Source of the DNA: Sphingobium sp. EM0848
Lineage (GTDB): Bacteria; Pseudomonadota; Alphaproteobacteria; Sphingomonadales; Sphingomonadaceae
Reading direction: 5' to 3'
Assembly: GCF_013375555.1 (NCBI RefSeq)
Contig: NZ_JABXWB010000001.1
Span: forward strand, 1,488,001-1,552,000
DNA: 64,000 nt
Made by a program: the position numbers and the translations under genes. Shown piece after piece: positions 27,426 through 35,770 of the stretch. The notes beneath the pieces were generated by a model that did no database searches, was not told the DNA's origin, and saw only the letters and a list, made by a program, of their open reading frames with translations. Every line of letters starts with the position of its first letter. Position 1 is the stretch's first letter.

Positions 27426-28718
27426 TTAACGCGTCGCGTATTGCCGACCGCGGGTCGTCAGTGCCCAGCGCTGCGGAGTGGCGTCAGGAACATTTTCACG
27501 CACGAAGCACTGGCCGCGACGGGCCTGGATGCCGTGGCAGAGTGCCGCCGCTGCGGCTCGGTCATCAAAGCCGCCGACAGCGAGGCGCGCAAAGGTTGCC
27601 CCATTCACCGTGATCTGACTGGTGACGACGGGAAGGTTTGGCAGCGCGCTGTTCCGACGGGCCATGGCAACCCATTTTTCCTTGGCAATGGCCGCATTGC
27701 CATAGGCGCCCAATTGCACAACCCAGTTGCCCGCGCCCTTGCCGCTCGGGCGGAAGGCGATCTGGCGGATGCGGGCAGGCGCGGGCTGACGCGACGCGAC
27801 AGAGCGGGCCGCGACACGAACCGGAGCCGCAATGGCCTGGATCACCGGCGCAGGCGCTTCGTTGGCGACGGGCTGCGACGCAGGGACGGGCGCCGGATCG
27901 GCAGCGGCCATTTCAACAGGCGCGACGTCAGGGGCTTGTTCGGCAACAGGCGCGGTTTCCGCCATCCGGGCCGGAGCGGCTTCCGGCGCCAGCGCGAGAG
28001 CCACGGGCTGACCCGCATCGCCACCGTTGATCGTCACACCCATCAGCGCCGCGACACGCTGCTCAGGCTGACCGGGAATGGCGGTCTGCGCCCATTGAGC
28101 GATCCGCTGATTGGCGGCGAGCGGATCAAGGTCGAAGCCCGCCATCATCCGCGCATCCTTCCACCGGCCGGCCAGCGCATAGGCATAGGCCAGGTTCTGG
28201 CGCGTCTGCGCCGTGGCCGAAGGATCGTGGATCACTTGCGAGAGGATGCGCACGCCTTCCTCCGCATCCCCAGCCATCGCCATGGCCAAACCATAATCGG
28301 CGGCGGGAACCACGTCCGCATTATTGGCAAGCAGGTCGCGCGCGGCGCGATCCTTGCCCAAAGCAGCCTGCACCAGCGCCAGAGTGACGATGGTGCGGGC
28401 ATCGCGATTGCCGAGCGTCATGGCGTCCGTCAACGCCGTTTCCGCCGAGACGAAACGGCCATCCGCGACATAGGCCCGGCCCAGCAACTGGCGATAGCGG
28501 GCATCGCGCGGGGCACCCTCCACCACAGCCTCCGCTGCCTTCACGGCGCGAGCGCCATCGCGGTCGGCGAGCGCCTTTTCGACGCTGGCGGCCAAACGAT
28601 CGGGACTTGGCTGCGGTGCAATGGCGGCGGGACGGAAGGCTGCACCCGTGCATCCCACCATGGTCGTGCCAACGAGCAGCGATGCGACTGCTGCCTTTGC
28701 GAAAGCCTTGCGCTTCAT
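27426..28718 (-). CDS. TPR-like lipoprotein with C-terminal SPOR domain
   Basis: 430 residues. The N-terminus has a lipoprotein signal (VASLLVGTTMVGC, lipobox MVGC), so the product is probably membrane-anchored. Residues about 45-210 form tetratricopeptide-like helical repeats (VEGAPRDARYRQLLGRAYVADGRF and similar). A Pro/Ala linker (about 240-330) leads to a SPOR domain (NWVVQLGAYGNAAIAKEKW ... FARLAVGGFDDRAAA), which binds denuded septal peptidoglycan. It is the last gene of the ParA/RHH operon. The ATG at 28718 is preferred over a TTG that overlaps the upstream stop. Confidence 0.85.
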   Translation of the reverse strand: MKRKAFAKAAVASLLVGTTMVGCTGAAFRPAAIAPQPSPDRLAASVEKALADRDGARAVKAAEAVVEGAPRDARYRQLLGRAYVADGRFVSAETALTDAMTLGNRDARTIVTLALVQAALGKDRAARDLLANNADVVPAADYGLAMAMAGDAEEGVRILSQVIHDPSATAQTRQNLAYAYALAGRWKDARMMAGFDLDPLAANQRIAQWAQTAIPGQPEQRVAALMGVTINGGDAGQPVALALAPEAAPARMAETAPVAEQAPDVAPVEMAAADPAPVPASQPVANEAPAPVIQAIAAPVRVAARSVASRQPAPARIRQIAFRPSGKGAGNWVVQLGAYGNAAIAKEKWVAMARRNSALPNLPVVTSQITVNGATFARLAVGGFDDRAAAAALCHGIQARRGQCFVRENVPDATPQRWALTTRGRQYATR

Positions 28719-28732
28719 GGCCTTGCCGTTCC

Positions 28733-29296
28733 TCAATTGTCGCCGCGGGCGCGCGGCAGCTGTTGGGCCAGCCGGTCGATTTCCGGCAGGCTGCTCAGGA
28801 AGGAGTCGAGAGCTTCCGTCACCATCTGTTGCGCCGATCGGCCCGCAATGGCGCTGGCCAGGCGAAGCTTCAAATGGCGGTCGGCGTCGAGCCGCAGGGT
28901 AAAGGCGGCCTTACGTCCCTTCGCCACGGCGGGCGTGCGGGCCTTGCCCGGCTTCCTGGGCCTGGCCGGCTTCACATCCGCGATCGGGGCGGGAATGCTG
29001 ACTTCCGCGATGCGCTCGGCCAGTTCCTCGCGTTCGACCACCACGGGCGGCACCGGCGCAACGGTCGGGACAGCCGTCATCGGCGTCAACCCAGCGACAG
29101 AGCGTGGTTCAACCGGCGTCGGCTCAGGCTGAGTGACGTCGAAGCCCATGTCGTTCCAGCCCAGATCCTCCTGAAGCGCGGTCGCTCCGGCGGTCATGCC
29201 AAAGCCCAGTACCGGGCGGCGCATGGCGGGCTGAGCGGCGCCCTTGCGAGCCAGCAGGCCCGAGGTCAACGAGGCGAGAGGTTTCGGTTCGGCCAT
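28733..29296 (-). CDS. Protein with C-terminal ribbon-helix-helix-like domain, partner of the ParA-like ATPase
   Basis: 187 residues. The first 125 are Pro/Val-rich and low in predicted structure, with a short conserved-looking EDLGWNDMGFDV. The C-terminus (about 130-185) reads KAAFTLRLDADRHLKLRLAS AIAGRSAQQMVTEALDSFL, a strand followed by two helices as in ribbon-helix-helix DNA-binding domains. It begins 15 bp after the ParA-like gene with a GGAGAGGAT site. Small RHH proteins are common partners of ParA ATPases. DNA binding is inferred, not shown. Confidence 0.7.
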   Translation of the reverse strand: MAEPKPLASLTSGLLARKGAAQPAMRRPVLGFGMTAGATALQEDLGWNDMGFDVTQPEPTPVEPRSVAGLTPMTAVPTVAPVPPVVVEREELAERIAEVSIPAPIADVKPARPRKPGKARTPAVAKGRKAAFTLRLDADRHLKLRLASAIAGRSAQQMVTEALDSFLSSLPEIDRLAQQLPRARGDN

Positions 29297-29311
29297 GTCT
29301 ATCCTCTCCCC

Positions 29312-30031
29312 TTACTGCGCGACCCGGCGGCCGAAACCGCCGTTTGCCGGACGAACCGTGCCCGCCGTTCCCACGGCATTGTGCGGCACGGAAAAGACGG
29401 TGCGGCGGAAATTCTTTTCCAGCCGGTCGGAAATATAGGTCCAGAGCTGCGTGACCTCTCCGGCCGAGCGGCCATTGGGGTCGACCTCCATCACCGTGCG
29501 GCCGTCGATCATCGAGGCGGCGAAATCGGTGCGGTGATGCAGCGTAACGGGAGCGACTGTCCCATGTTGGGACAGGGCGACGGCGGCTTCGGAAGTAATG
29601 CGCGCCTTGGGGGTGGCGGCGTTGACCACGAAGATCAGCGGCTTGCCTGCGCGTTCGCATAGGTCGACCGTGGCGCCCACGGCGCGCAGGTCGTGCGGAC
29701 TGGGACGGGTCGGCACGACGATCAACTCGGCCACGGAAATGACGCTCTGGATCGCCATGGTGATCGCCGGTGGCGTGTCGATGACGGCCAGCTTGAAGCC
29801 CTGCTGGCGAAGGATTTCCAGATCGGCGGCAAGGCGTGCCACCGTGGTCTGGGCAAAGGCGGGATATTCGGCCTCACGCTCGTTCCACCAATCGGCCAGC
29901 GACCCCTGCGGATCGATGTCGATCAGCACGACCGGGCCTGCGCCCGCCCGCTGGGCCTGAACGGCCAGATGGCCCGACAGGGTCGTCTTGCCCGACCCCC
30001 CCTTTTGCGATGCCAATGCCAATATGCGCAC
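29312..30031 (-). CDS. ParA/MinD-family ATPase (chromosomal orphan)
   Basis: 239 residues with the deviant Walker A KGGSGKTT at the very N-terminus, Walker A' (VIDTPPAI) and the ParA-type LIDIDPQGSLADWW. Such ATPases position DNA, protein clusters or division machinery on the nucleoid. There is no parB or centromere-like array beside it; the neighbours are an RHH protein and a SPOR lipoprotein. The GTG start before RILALASQKGG has a strong GGGGGAAG site. The C-terminal 30 residues are Gly/Val/Arg-rich and look flexible. Confidence 0.88.
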   Translation of the reverse strand: MRILALASQKGGSGKTTLSGHLAVQAQRAGAGPVVLIDIDPQGSLADWWNEREAEYPAFAQTTVARLAADLEILRQQGFKLAVIDTPPAITMAIQSVISVAELIVVPTRPSPHDLRAVGATVDLCERAGKPLIFVVNAATPKARITSEAAVALSQHGTVAPVTLHHRTDFAASMIDGRTVMEVDPNGRSAGEVTQLWTYISDRLEKNFRRTVFSVPHNAVGTAGTVRPANGGFGRRVAQ

Positions 30032-30204
30032 GCAACTTCCCCCAGAAAATCCAATTGCTGCAAGGAGTGCCACAAGGCCGCCTAAGAATTGGTTAATGGA
30101 TACGGAAGCGTAGCAAGGGGTGAAAAGGCGATGTTCTTAATGCTAAGTCGCTATTAACCTTGTGTCGGCATAGGTTGAAGCGAAGACCCATTGGGAGCAT
30201 GAGC

Positions 30205-31215
30205 ATGAAGCGTATCTGGGGGGCACTGGCCGCTGGAACAGTGCTGAGCATCGCGCAACCGGCACTGGCCGATGTGAAGGCGGGAGTCGATGCATGGCAA
30301 CAGGGAGATTACGCCAAGGCCGTCGCCCTGTGGCTGCCGCTGGCGCAGACCGGCGATCCCGATGCGCAGTTCAACATGGGGCAGGCCTATAAGCTGGGGC
30401 GCGGCGTGAAGACGGACCCCGCCGCCGCGATCGATTGGTATCGCAAGGCCGCCAAACAGGGCCATTCACGTGCGGAGGACAATCTGGGCCTGTTGATGTT
30501 CCAGCAGGGGGATCGGGCAGGCGCCCTGCCCTTCCTGCAGCGAGCCGCCGACCGGGGCGAGCCGCGGGCGCAATATATCGTCGGCACCGCACTGTTCAAC
30601 GGCGATCTGGCGGCGAAGAATTGGGTGCGGGCCTATGCGCTGATGACGCGGTCATCCGAATCCGGGCTGGCGCAGGCGACGACCAGCCTTCGCCAGATGG
30701 ACAAGTTCATACCCCAGGATCAGCGCAGCGAAGGCATTGCCATGGCGCGTTCCATGGCGCAGCAGGAACAGCCAGCGGACAGCGGCGCCCCGACATCGCG
30801 CGAGGCGCCAAAGCCGATCCGCACGACCGCCCTGCCACCCTCCACCCCAGCCTCCCCTGCCCCTTCTCCCAGGCCGGAAAAGGTTGAAACCACGCCTCCG
30901 CCCAAGGCCAAACCCGCGCCCGCGCCCGCTCCCGCGCCGAAAGTCGCGACGGCGAAACCTGCTTTGCCGCATGTCGCCAGCGGTGGCGCATGGCGCGTAC
31001 AGATCGGCGCATTCAGCGAGGAGGCGCGCGCACGCGCGCTCTGGAGCCAGCTCAACAGGAAGGTCAGCGGCCTGTCTGGCTATCAGCCCTATATCATGAC
31101 CAGCGGCGGCGTGACCCGCTTGCAGGCCGGACCACTGTCGAGCAGTGCCGATGCGTCCAGGTTATGCGGCGCGATCAAGGCGGCCGGTGCCGACTGCATG
31201 CCCAAGAAAATGTAA
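30205..31215 (+). CDS. Sel1-repeat protein with C-terminal SPOR domain
   Basis: 336 residues with a signal peptide (KRIWGALAAGTVLSIAQPALA-D). Sel1-like repeats follow from about 30 to 165 (GDPDAQFNMGQAYKLGRGVK, AAIDWYRKAAKQGHSRAEDN). A Pro/Lys-rich linker (about 205-255) leads to a SPOR domain (GAWRVQIGAFSEEARARALW ... TRLQAGPLSSSADASRLC). Export plus SPOR predicts a periplasmic, septum-associated protein. The ATG at 30205 has GGGAG 7 bases upstream. It is divergent from the ParA operon, which also ends in a SPOR protein. Confidence 0.87.
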   Translation: MKRIWGALAAGTVLSIAQPALADVKAGVDAWQQGDYAKAVALWLPLAQTGDPDAQFNMGQAYKLGRGVKTDPAAAIDWYRKAAKQGHSRAEDNLGLLMFQQGDRAGALPFLQRAADRGEPRAQYIVGTALFNGDLAAKNWVRAYALMTRSSESGLAQATTSLRQMDKFIPQDQRSEGIAMARSMAQQEQPADSGAPTSREAPKPIRTTALPPSTPASPAPSPRPEKVETTPPPKAKPAPAPAPAPKVATAKPALPHVASGGAWRVQIGAFSEEARARALWSQLNRKVSGLSGYQPYIMTSGGVTRLQAGPLSSSADASRLCGAIKAAGADCMPKKM

Positions 31216-31332
31216 TTTTATTCCGGCACGGCGATGTACGCGGCATTGTCACGGTAACGCGCGCGAAGCGTAACGGGTTGATCGGCGCGCCGGCTTGAGG
31301 CAACGCATTTGCCACTTTGCGGGGAGATGCGC

Positions 31333-32199
31333 GTGACTGATCCGGTTGTTCCATCCTGGGTTCTTACTCTGGCCTGTGCCGACCGGGTCGGCATCGTCGC
31401 GGCGGTGAGCCGGTTCCTGGCCGAGCGCGGCGGCTTCATCACTGACAGCCAGCAATATGCAGATCGGGAGGCGGGCCGCTTCTTCATGCGCGTCGCGTTC
31501 GAGGCGACAGACGAGCGGATGAACGATACCGACCTATTGCGTAGCGAATTTGCGGAAATCGGTACGCATTTCATGATGGATTGGCGATTAACAGCAGCCG
31601 ACGAAAAGCCACGCATGCTGATAGCGGTTTCCAAGGGGTCCCATTGCCTTGCGGATCTTCTGCATCGCTGGCAGACCGGAATGCTGGCGGTCGACATCAT
31701 GGGCGTGGTGTCCAACCATCCCGACATGCGTCGCATCACCGAATGGCACGGCATTCCCTATCATGAGTTGCCGCCCAATGGCGACAAGGCCGCCCAGGAA
31801 GATGCGCTGATCGGTATTTTCGAGCGGACACGGTCGGAATATCTGATCCTCGCCCGTTATATGCAGGTGCTGTCCGAAGGGTTGGTCGAGAAGCTCGCGG
31901 GGCGATGCGTCAATATCCATCACAGCTTCCTGCCCGGCTTCAAGGGCGCGCGTCCCTATCACCGGGCGCATGAGCGCGGGGTCAAGCTGATCGGGGCGAC
32001 GGCGCATTTCGTGACCGCCGATCTGGACGAAGGGCCGATCATCGAGCAGGCGGTCGAACGCGTCGACCATCGCGCCACGGCCGAGGACATGATCCGCATC
32101 GGCCGCGATATCGAGGCACAGGTACTGGCTCGCGCGGTCGGCTGGCTGGCCGACCGTCGGGTTTTGCTGAACGGTGGGAAAACCGTGGTCTTTCGGTGA
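31333..32199 (+). CDS. purU: Formyltetrahydrofolate deformylase
   Basis: PurU hydrolyses 10-formyl-THF to THF and formate, balancing one-carbon pools. The 288 residues have an N-terminal ACT domain (LTLACADRVGIVAAVSRFLAE) and a formyltransferase-type C-terminal domain. The active-site signature is VNIHHSFLPGFKGARPYHRA, then GATAHFVTADLDEGPII. The GTG at 31333 has GGGGAG six bases upstream; an ATG two codons earlier abuts that site. Confidence 0.95.
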   Translation: MTDPVVPSWVLTLACADRVGIVAAVSRFLAERGGFITDSQQYADREAGRFFMRVAFEATDERMNDTDLLRSEFAEIGTHFMMDWRLTAADEKPRMLIAVSKGSHCLADLLHRWQTGMLAVDIMGVVSNHPDMRRITEWHGIPYHELPPNGDKAAQEDALIGIFERTRSEYLILARYMQVLSEGLVEKLAGRCVNIHHSFLPGFKGARPYHRAHERGVKLIGATAHFVTADLDEGPIIEQAVERVDHRATAEDMIRIGRDIEAQVLARAVGWLADRRVLLNGGKTVVFR

Positions 32200-32205
32200 G
32201 CTTTA

Positions 32206-32239
32206 AATTTGCGCGTTCCCGCACAGGAACGCACAAATT
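32206..32239 (+). terminator. Hairpin after purU
   Basis: AATTTGCGCGTTCC (32206-32219) pairs with GGAACGCACAAATT (32226-32239) with one mismatch around CGCACA. It lies 7 bp past the purU stop and would also serve the minus-strand gene whose stop codon is beside the IS element. Confidence 0.65.
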
Positions 32240-32270
32240 CACGCCGGACGCAGCGCGCCGCACGATGCTC

Positions 32271-33324
32271 TAGAGCGGTGAGCGATTAGTTGGACGCATA
32301 TCCGGCGGCCTTGAAATATTCCCAACATTCTTCGGCAGAATAGAGGTCGCAGATATGTCCGAGAGCCTTCCATAGCTCATCGATGGTCCGCGCCCCGATC
32401 CGTCGCAGGTGCGATTTCAATTTAGCGAAGGCCATTTCTATTGGGTTCAAATCGGGTGAATAAGCGGGGAGGAAAAGGATCCACGCACCTCGCTCTTTAA
32501 GGCAGGCTTTGACCTTTTCGCTTTTGTGGCTCGACAGATTGTCGGCGATCACAACATCGCCGGGGCTGAGCGTTGGCGCCAACTGGGTTTCGATATAGGT
32601 TTCGAACAGGCGCCGGTTCATCGGTTGGTCGATCACCCACGGGGCAACCAAGCAATCGCAGCGCAGCCCCGCGATGAAGGTTTGCGTTTTCCAATGACCG
32701 AACGGAGCGCGGGCCTTGAGACGCTCTCCTTTTGGCGCCCGGCCACGAAGCTTGGTCATCTTCGTGGTGGTCGCCGTCTCATCCAGAAAGACGAGGTGAT
32801 GAGGCTTTGCGCGCATCTGCGGCTGCCGGTCGAGGCGCCATCGCAGTCGCGCATGAGCGACATCATCGCGTCCGCACTCGCTGGCCAGCAGCGTTTTTTT
32901 TACCCGATAGCCAGCCTGGATCAGCACCCGCGAGAGGGATGCCGGATGGGCAACTACGCCCGTCTCCGCTGCAAGCTTGTTGGACAGCTCCGACATGCCG
33001 ATGTCTGGTTCCCTATCCACCCAGCCCGTCAACCGGGCCATATACGGCGCCAACTTACCAGCGCCGCGTGGCCGCCCTATTCGTGAAGAAGCAGCCGAAC
33101 CTGTTCGTTCCACTCGCTGCAACAACTTCACTGCGCAACTCGCGCTCACACCGAAATGGCGGGCCGCCGCCCGGCGCGAGTGTCCCGCCCTTACGTGCGC
33201 CGATATCCGTTCCCGCAAATCAGCCGAATATGCTCTGCCCATGGTTCACCTCCACAGGCACATGAATCACAAATCCGCGCAAAAAGGAATCGTCCGCGAT
33301 TCCTACTTTGCGCTCACTGCTCTA
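32271..33324 (-). mobile_element. IS630-family insertion sequence, complete
   Basis: The element is bounded by TA dinucleotides (32271-32272 and 33323-33324), the target duplication expected for IS630. The ends match as imperfect inverted repeats: TAGAGCGGTGAGCG on the left and TAGAGCAGTGAGCG on the right, read inward. It is about 1.05 kb with one full-length transposase on the minus strand. It inserted between purU and a small gene, at that gene's stop codon. Confidence 0.9.
32286..33242 (-). CDS. IS630-family transposase
   Basis: 318 residues in one intact frame. The N-terminal helix-turn-helix region (SRRAAARHFGVSASCAVKLL) binds the ends. The DDE catalytic residues are in VFLDETATTTKM, VVIADNLSSHKS and SPDLNPIEMAFAKLK. 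No frameshift is needed, unlike two-frame IS630/IS5 relatives. Since all motifs are intact the element may be active. Confidence 0.95.
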   Translation of the reverse strand: MGRAYSADLRERISAHVRAGHSRRAAARHFGVSASCAVKLLQRVERTGSAASSRIGRPRGAGKLAPYMARLTGWVDREPDIGMSELSNKLAAETGVVAHPASLSRVLIQAGYRVKKTLLASECGRDDVAHARLRWRLDRQPQMRAKPHHLVFLDETATTTKMTKLRGRAPKGERLKARAPFGHWKTQTFIAGLRCDCLVAPWVIDQPMNRRLFETYIETQLAPTLSPGDVVIADNLSSHKSEKVKACLKERGAWILFLPAYSPDLNPIEMAFAKLKSHLRRIGARTIDELWKALGHICDLYSAEECWEYFKAAGYASN

Positions 33325-33477
33325 AAGACCCAGAAGTCTCCAGAACTCCTCCGCCTTGACGGGCGCGGCGTTCTGCGGGGCACGCTCAACGCGCGTCCAT
33401 GAGGAGTGAGGGATGCGGACTTGCCGATCTGCACCAAGGCGGCGCGATTTACGACTATGGGGGGAATGGTGGGTCAT
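33322..33477 (-). CDS. Small basic protein of unknown function, 51 aa, bordered by the IS element
   Basis: The frame begins at an ATG with GGAG six bases upstream and reads MTHHSPHSRKSRRLGADRQV at its start and VKAEEFWRLLGL at its end. It stops at TAG (33324-33322), whose TA is the IS630 target site. The IS terminal G re-creates the same TAG that the uninterrupted sequence would have had, so the protein is unchanged but its downstream hairpin (32206-32239) is now 1 kb away. No family recognised. Confidence 0.45.
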   Translation of the reverse strand: MTHHSPHSRKSRRLGADRQVRIPHSSWTRVERAPQNAAPVKAEEFWRLLGL

Positions 33478-34058
33478 CGTCTTCTCCAGCAGAGGAGGAA
33501 CACGAAACCTTGCGTGGTCGCTTCAGTACCGTGCGCTTTAGCCGTTGATGACGCGGAGCAAGCTGACATCCTTCAAAAGCCGCGGAGCATATCGCTCGCG
33601 ACCTTGTCTACTCATTCCATAGAAAATTGAAACATAGCTTTGCTTGGAAGCGGTGGGCTTCCAGCTTTCAGCGCAAAAGATGATGGGGGAACGCCCAGGC
33701 TCGCAAAATCACAGCGCGCCGGACGGAGAGATAAGCAGGCTATCAGAACAGCCGTGGCGCGGGCGAAAGGACGATGCCCAGCCTATTCAGAAGGCGACAT
33801 TATAAATGAACCAGCCAACGATCAGCAGGCTCGTCACTACGCAAACGCGATCACCAAAGATATCAATCCGCGACATTCCCGACATCCTTCCTCTTTCGCG
33901 CGATCTCCGCCGCTTCTGAAGGAAGAATAAACCATTTATCCGGCAAAAGAAATAGCAGAAAATAGATGAAATGCCGCATCACAACGGCAAATCGCTTCCT
34001 ACACCCTAAAAAAGCGCATCACATAGCCAAAATGGCTACGCAATCGCCGTCCTTTCCC
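33478..34058. other. Gene-poor, more AT-rich stretch next to the IS element
   Basis: About 580 bp with lower GC than the surroundings, several A-rich runs (33625-33640, 33945-33965) and no long convincing gene. Frames on the plus strand here (for example 33640-33930) lack ribosome sites and family-like sequence. The only plausible gene is the tiny membrane peptide at 33787-33885. It may be decayed or acquired DNA. Confidence 0.5.
33787..33885 (-). CDS. Possible 32-residue single-pass membrane peptide
   Basis: ATG preceded by AGAGGAAGG opens MSGMSRIDIFGDRV followed by a hydrophobic helix (VVTSLLIVGWFIYNVAF) and TGA. A charged N-terminus plus one membrane helix is typical of small membrane proteins. 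Support is limited to ribosome site and composition. Confidence 0.35.
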   Translation of the reverse strand: MSGMSRIDIFGDRVCVVTSLLIVGWFIYNVAF

Positions 34059-34271
34059 TCAACGGAATGCCAAACCGCGATGTTTCAGGAAGGACTGAGT
34101 CGCCTCGACCGGGCCACGATAGGCCTCCTGAAACTCCGCGCTCCAATATTTGAGATCGTCGAGATCGATTCGCGCACCCGAAACTGCGCAGACAACGAAT
34201 TGCCCCGGACGCACAATGTCGAAATGCGGTGTTTCATAGTGCAACACCGCCAGTCCCTGAATATCCGCCAT
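34059..34271 (-). CDS. DUF2093 protein
   Basis: 70 residues matching DUF2093: PHFDIVRPGQFVVCAVSGARIDLDDLKYWSAEFQEAY. Function unknown; the family is small and mostly alphaproteobacterial. Its ATG overlaps the stop of the upstream flavin oxidoreductase gene (TGATG), so the two are co-translated. Confidence 0.88.
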   Translation of the reverse strand: MADIQGLAVLHYETPHFDIVRPGQFVVCAVSGARIDLDDLKYWSAEFQEAYRGPVEATQSFLKHRGLAFR

Positions 34272-35692
34272 CAGTCGCCGGTCAGGATGCGGTCGAAGAG
34301 CTGCTTCACGGTCGGCACGAACCCGTTCGAATAGAAGGGGTCCTGCTTGAACTTATAGGCGCCATGGCCCGCGAAGAGCAGATTCTTGTCGAGATCGCCG
34401 CCATGCACGGCCTCCTGCAACGACTTCTGGATGCAGAAGCTGCGCGGATCGGCCAGACGCCCGGTCGAGTTGGTCTCGCTGTCCATCCAGCTGGAGAAGG
34501 CGCACTGGCTGAGGCAGCCCATGCAATCGGTCTGATCCTTGCGGATTTCGGCCTTCTCCTCCTCGGTCACGAAAACCAGCGTGTTATCCGGCGTCTTGAG
34601 CGCCGAGGTGAAGCCCTGCCCCACCCATTCGCGGGCGCGCAGAAGGTCGTTCCGCGTCACCCAGAAATTCTTGCCCTTCACCCCCGCGTCGAGTTGGTGC
34701 GTGTGGTCGCCCGCCTGTTCGGTGCTGAACGGAACCTGCCGTTCCGAGCGGGCTTCAAGCAGTCGCAGGAAGGGATTGCGGACCGCCGAACTGTAGAAGC
34801 CCGTCGGCGAGAAACGGTGCAGCAGCACATCGCCCGGCTCAAGCTGCGTCAGGCGCTGCTTCCACTCGTCAGGGATCGGGCTTTCCTGCGTCAGCAGCGG
34901 ACGGGTGCCGAACTGAAAGGCGATGGTGCCCAGTTCGGGATTGTCGATCCAGTCGTTCCAGTCCTTCAGGTGCCAGACACCGCCCGCCATGACGATGGGC
35001 ACGTCGTCGGAAATGCCGCCTTCGCGCATGGTGGCGCGCAAATCCCGCACGCGCGGATAGGGGTCCTGCGGAACCTTCGGGTCCTCGGCATTGGAGAGAC
35101 CGTTATGACCACCGGCCAGCCACGGATCTTCATAGACCACCGCCGCCAGCCATTCCGAAGCCTTGGAATAGGCGCGCTTCCAGAGGGCGCGGAAAGCACG
35201 GCCGGAAGAAACGATGGGCAGATAGCTGACGCCATAGGACGCCGCGATTTCGCTGAGCTTGTACGGCATTCCTGCGCCGCAGGTGACGCCCGCAACCATG
35301 CCCCTGGTCTTTTCAAGCACGCCATGAAGGACGCGCTGGGCGCCGCCCATTTCCCACAGCACGTTGATATTGATCGCGCCCTTGCCACCCGCGATTTCGA
35401 AGGCGCGCTTCACCTGCTCGACCGCACCGTCAATGGCATAGGCAATCAGCTCTTCATGGCGGTCACGGCGGGTGCGGCCATGGTAGATTTGCGGAATGAC
35501 ATTGCCGAAGCTGTCATAGCTGTCGGCATTGACCGCCGACACCGTGCCGATCCCCCCGGCCGCCGCCCACGCGCCCGAACTGGCATGGTTGGAAACAGCT
35601 ACGCCCTTGCCGCCCTCGACCAGCGGCCACACTTCGCGGCCGCCGTAAATGATGGGCTTCAACCCCTTGAACAACGCATTCTCCCAGCGCAA
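34271..35692 (-). CDS. NAD(P)H-dependent flavin oxidoreductase / nitronate monooxygenase-like, long form
   Basis: 473 residues of the NMO/2-nitropropane dioxygenase TIM-barrel type: SNHASSGAWAAAGGIGTVSA at the flavin-binding N-terminus, GAGMPYKL, then VPIVMAGGVWHLKDWNDWID and GTIAFQFGTRPLLTQES for phosphate binding. It is longer than typical NMO (about 330 aa). The C-terminal part has a cysteine cluster (DCMGCLSQCAFSSW) suggesting a metal or Fe-S site. A TTG start before RWENALFKGL is the only candidate that keeps the N-terminal strand. The substrate is unknown. Confidence 0.82.
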   Translation of the reverse strand: MRWENALFKGLKPIIYGGREVWPLVEGGKGVAVSNHASSGAWAAAGGIGTVSAVNADSYDSFGNVIPQIYHGRTRRDRHEELIAYAIDGAVEQVKRAFEIAGGKGAININVLWEMGGAQRVLHGVLEKTRGMVAGVTCGAGMPYKLSEIAASYGVSYLPIVSSGRAFRALWKRAYSKASEWLAAVVYEDPWLAGGHNGLSNAEDPKVPQDPYPRVRDLRATMREGGISDDVPIVMAGGVWHLKDWNDWIDNPELGTIAFQFGTRPLLTQESPIPDEWKQRLTQLEPGDVLLHRFSPTGFYSSAVRNPFLRLLEARSERQVPFSTEQAGDHTHQLDAGVKGKNFWVTRNDLLRAREWVGQGFTSALKTPDNTLVFVTEEEKAEIRKDQTDCMGCLSQCAFSSWMDSETNSTGRLADPRSFCIQKSLQEAVHGGDLDKNLLFAGHGAYKFKQDPFYSNGFVPTVKQLFDRILTGD

Positions 35693-35770
35693 AAATCCAG
35701 TGGCCGCCGACCACTTAAACGCCGCCCTATAGCAGTTTTCCTGAAACAGGGCGAGGTTTCCGGCGGCGCC

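Noticed and set aside
33640..33930. A 96-codon plus-strand gene downstream of the IS
   Set aside because: No ribosome site, no family-like sequence and atypical composition; the opposite strand has a better small peptide candidate.
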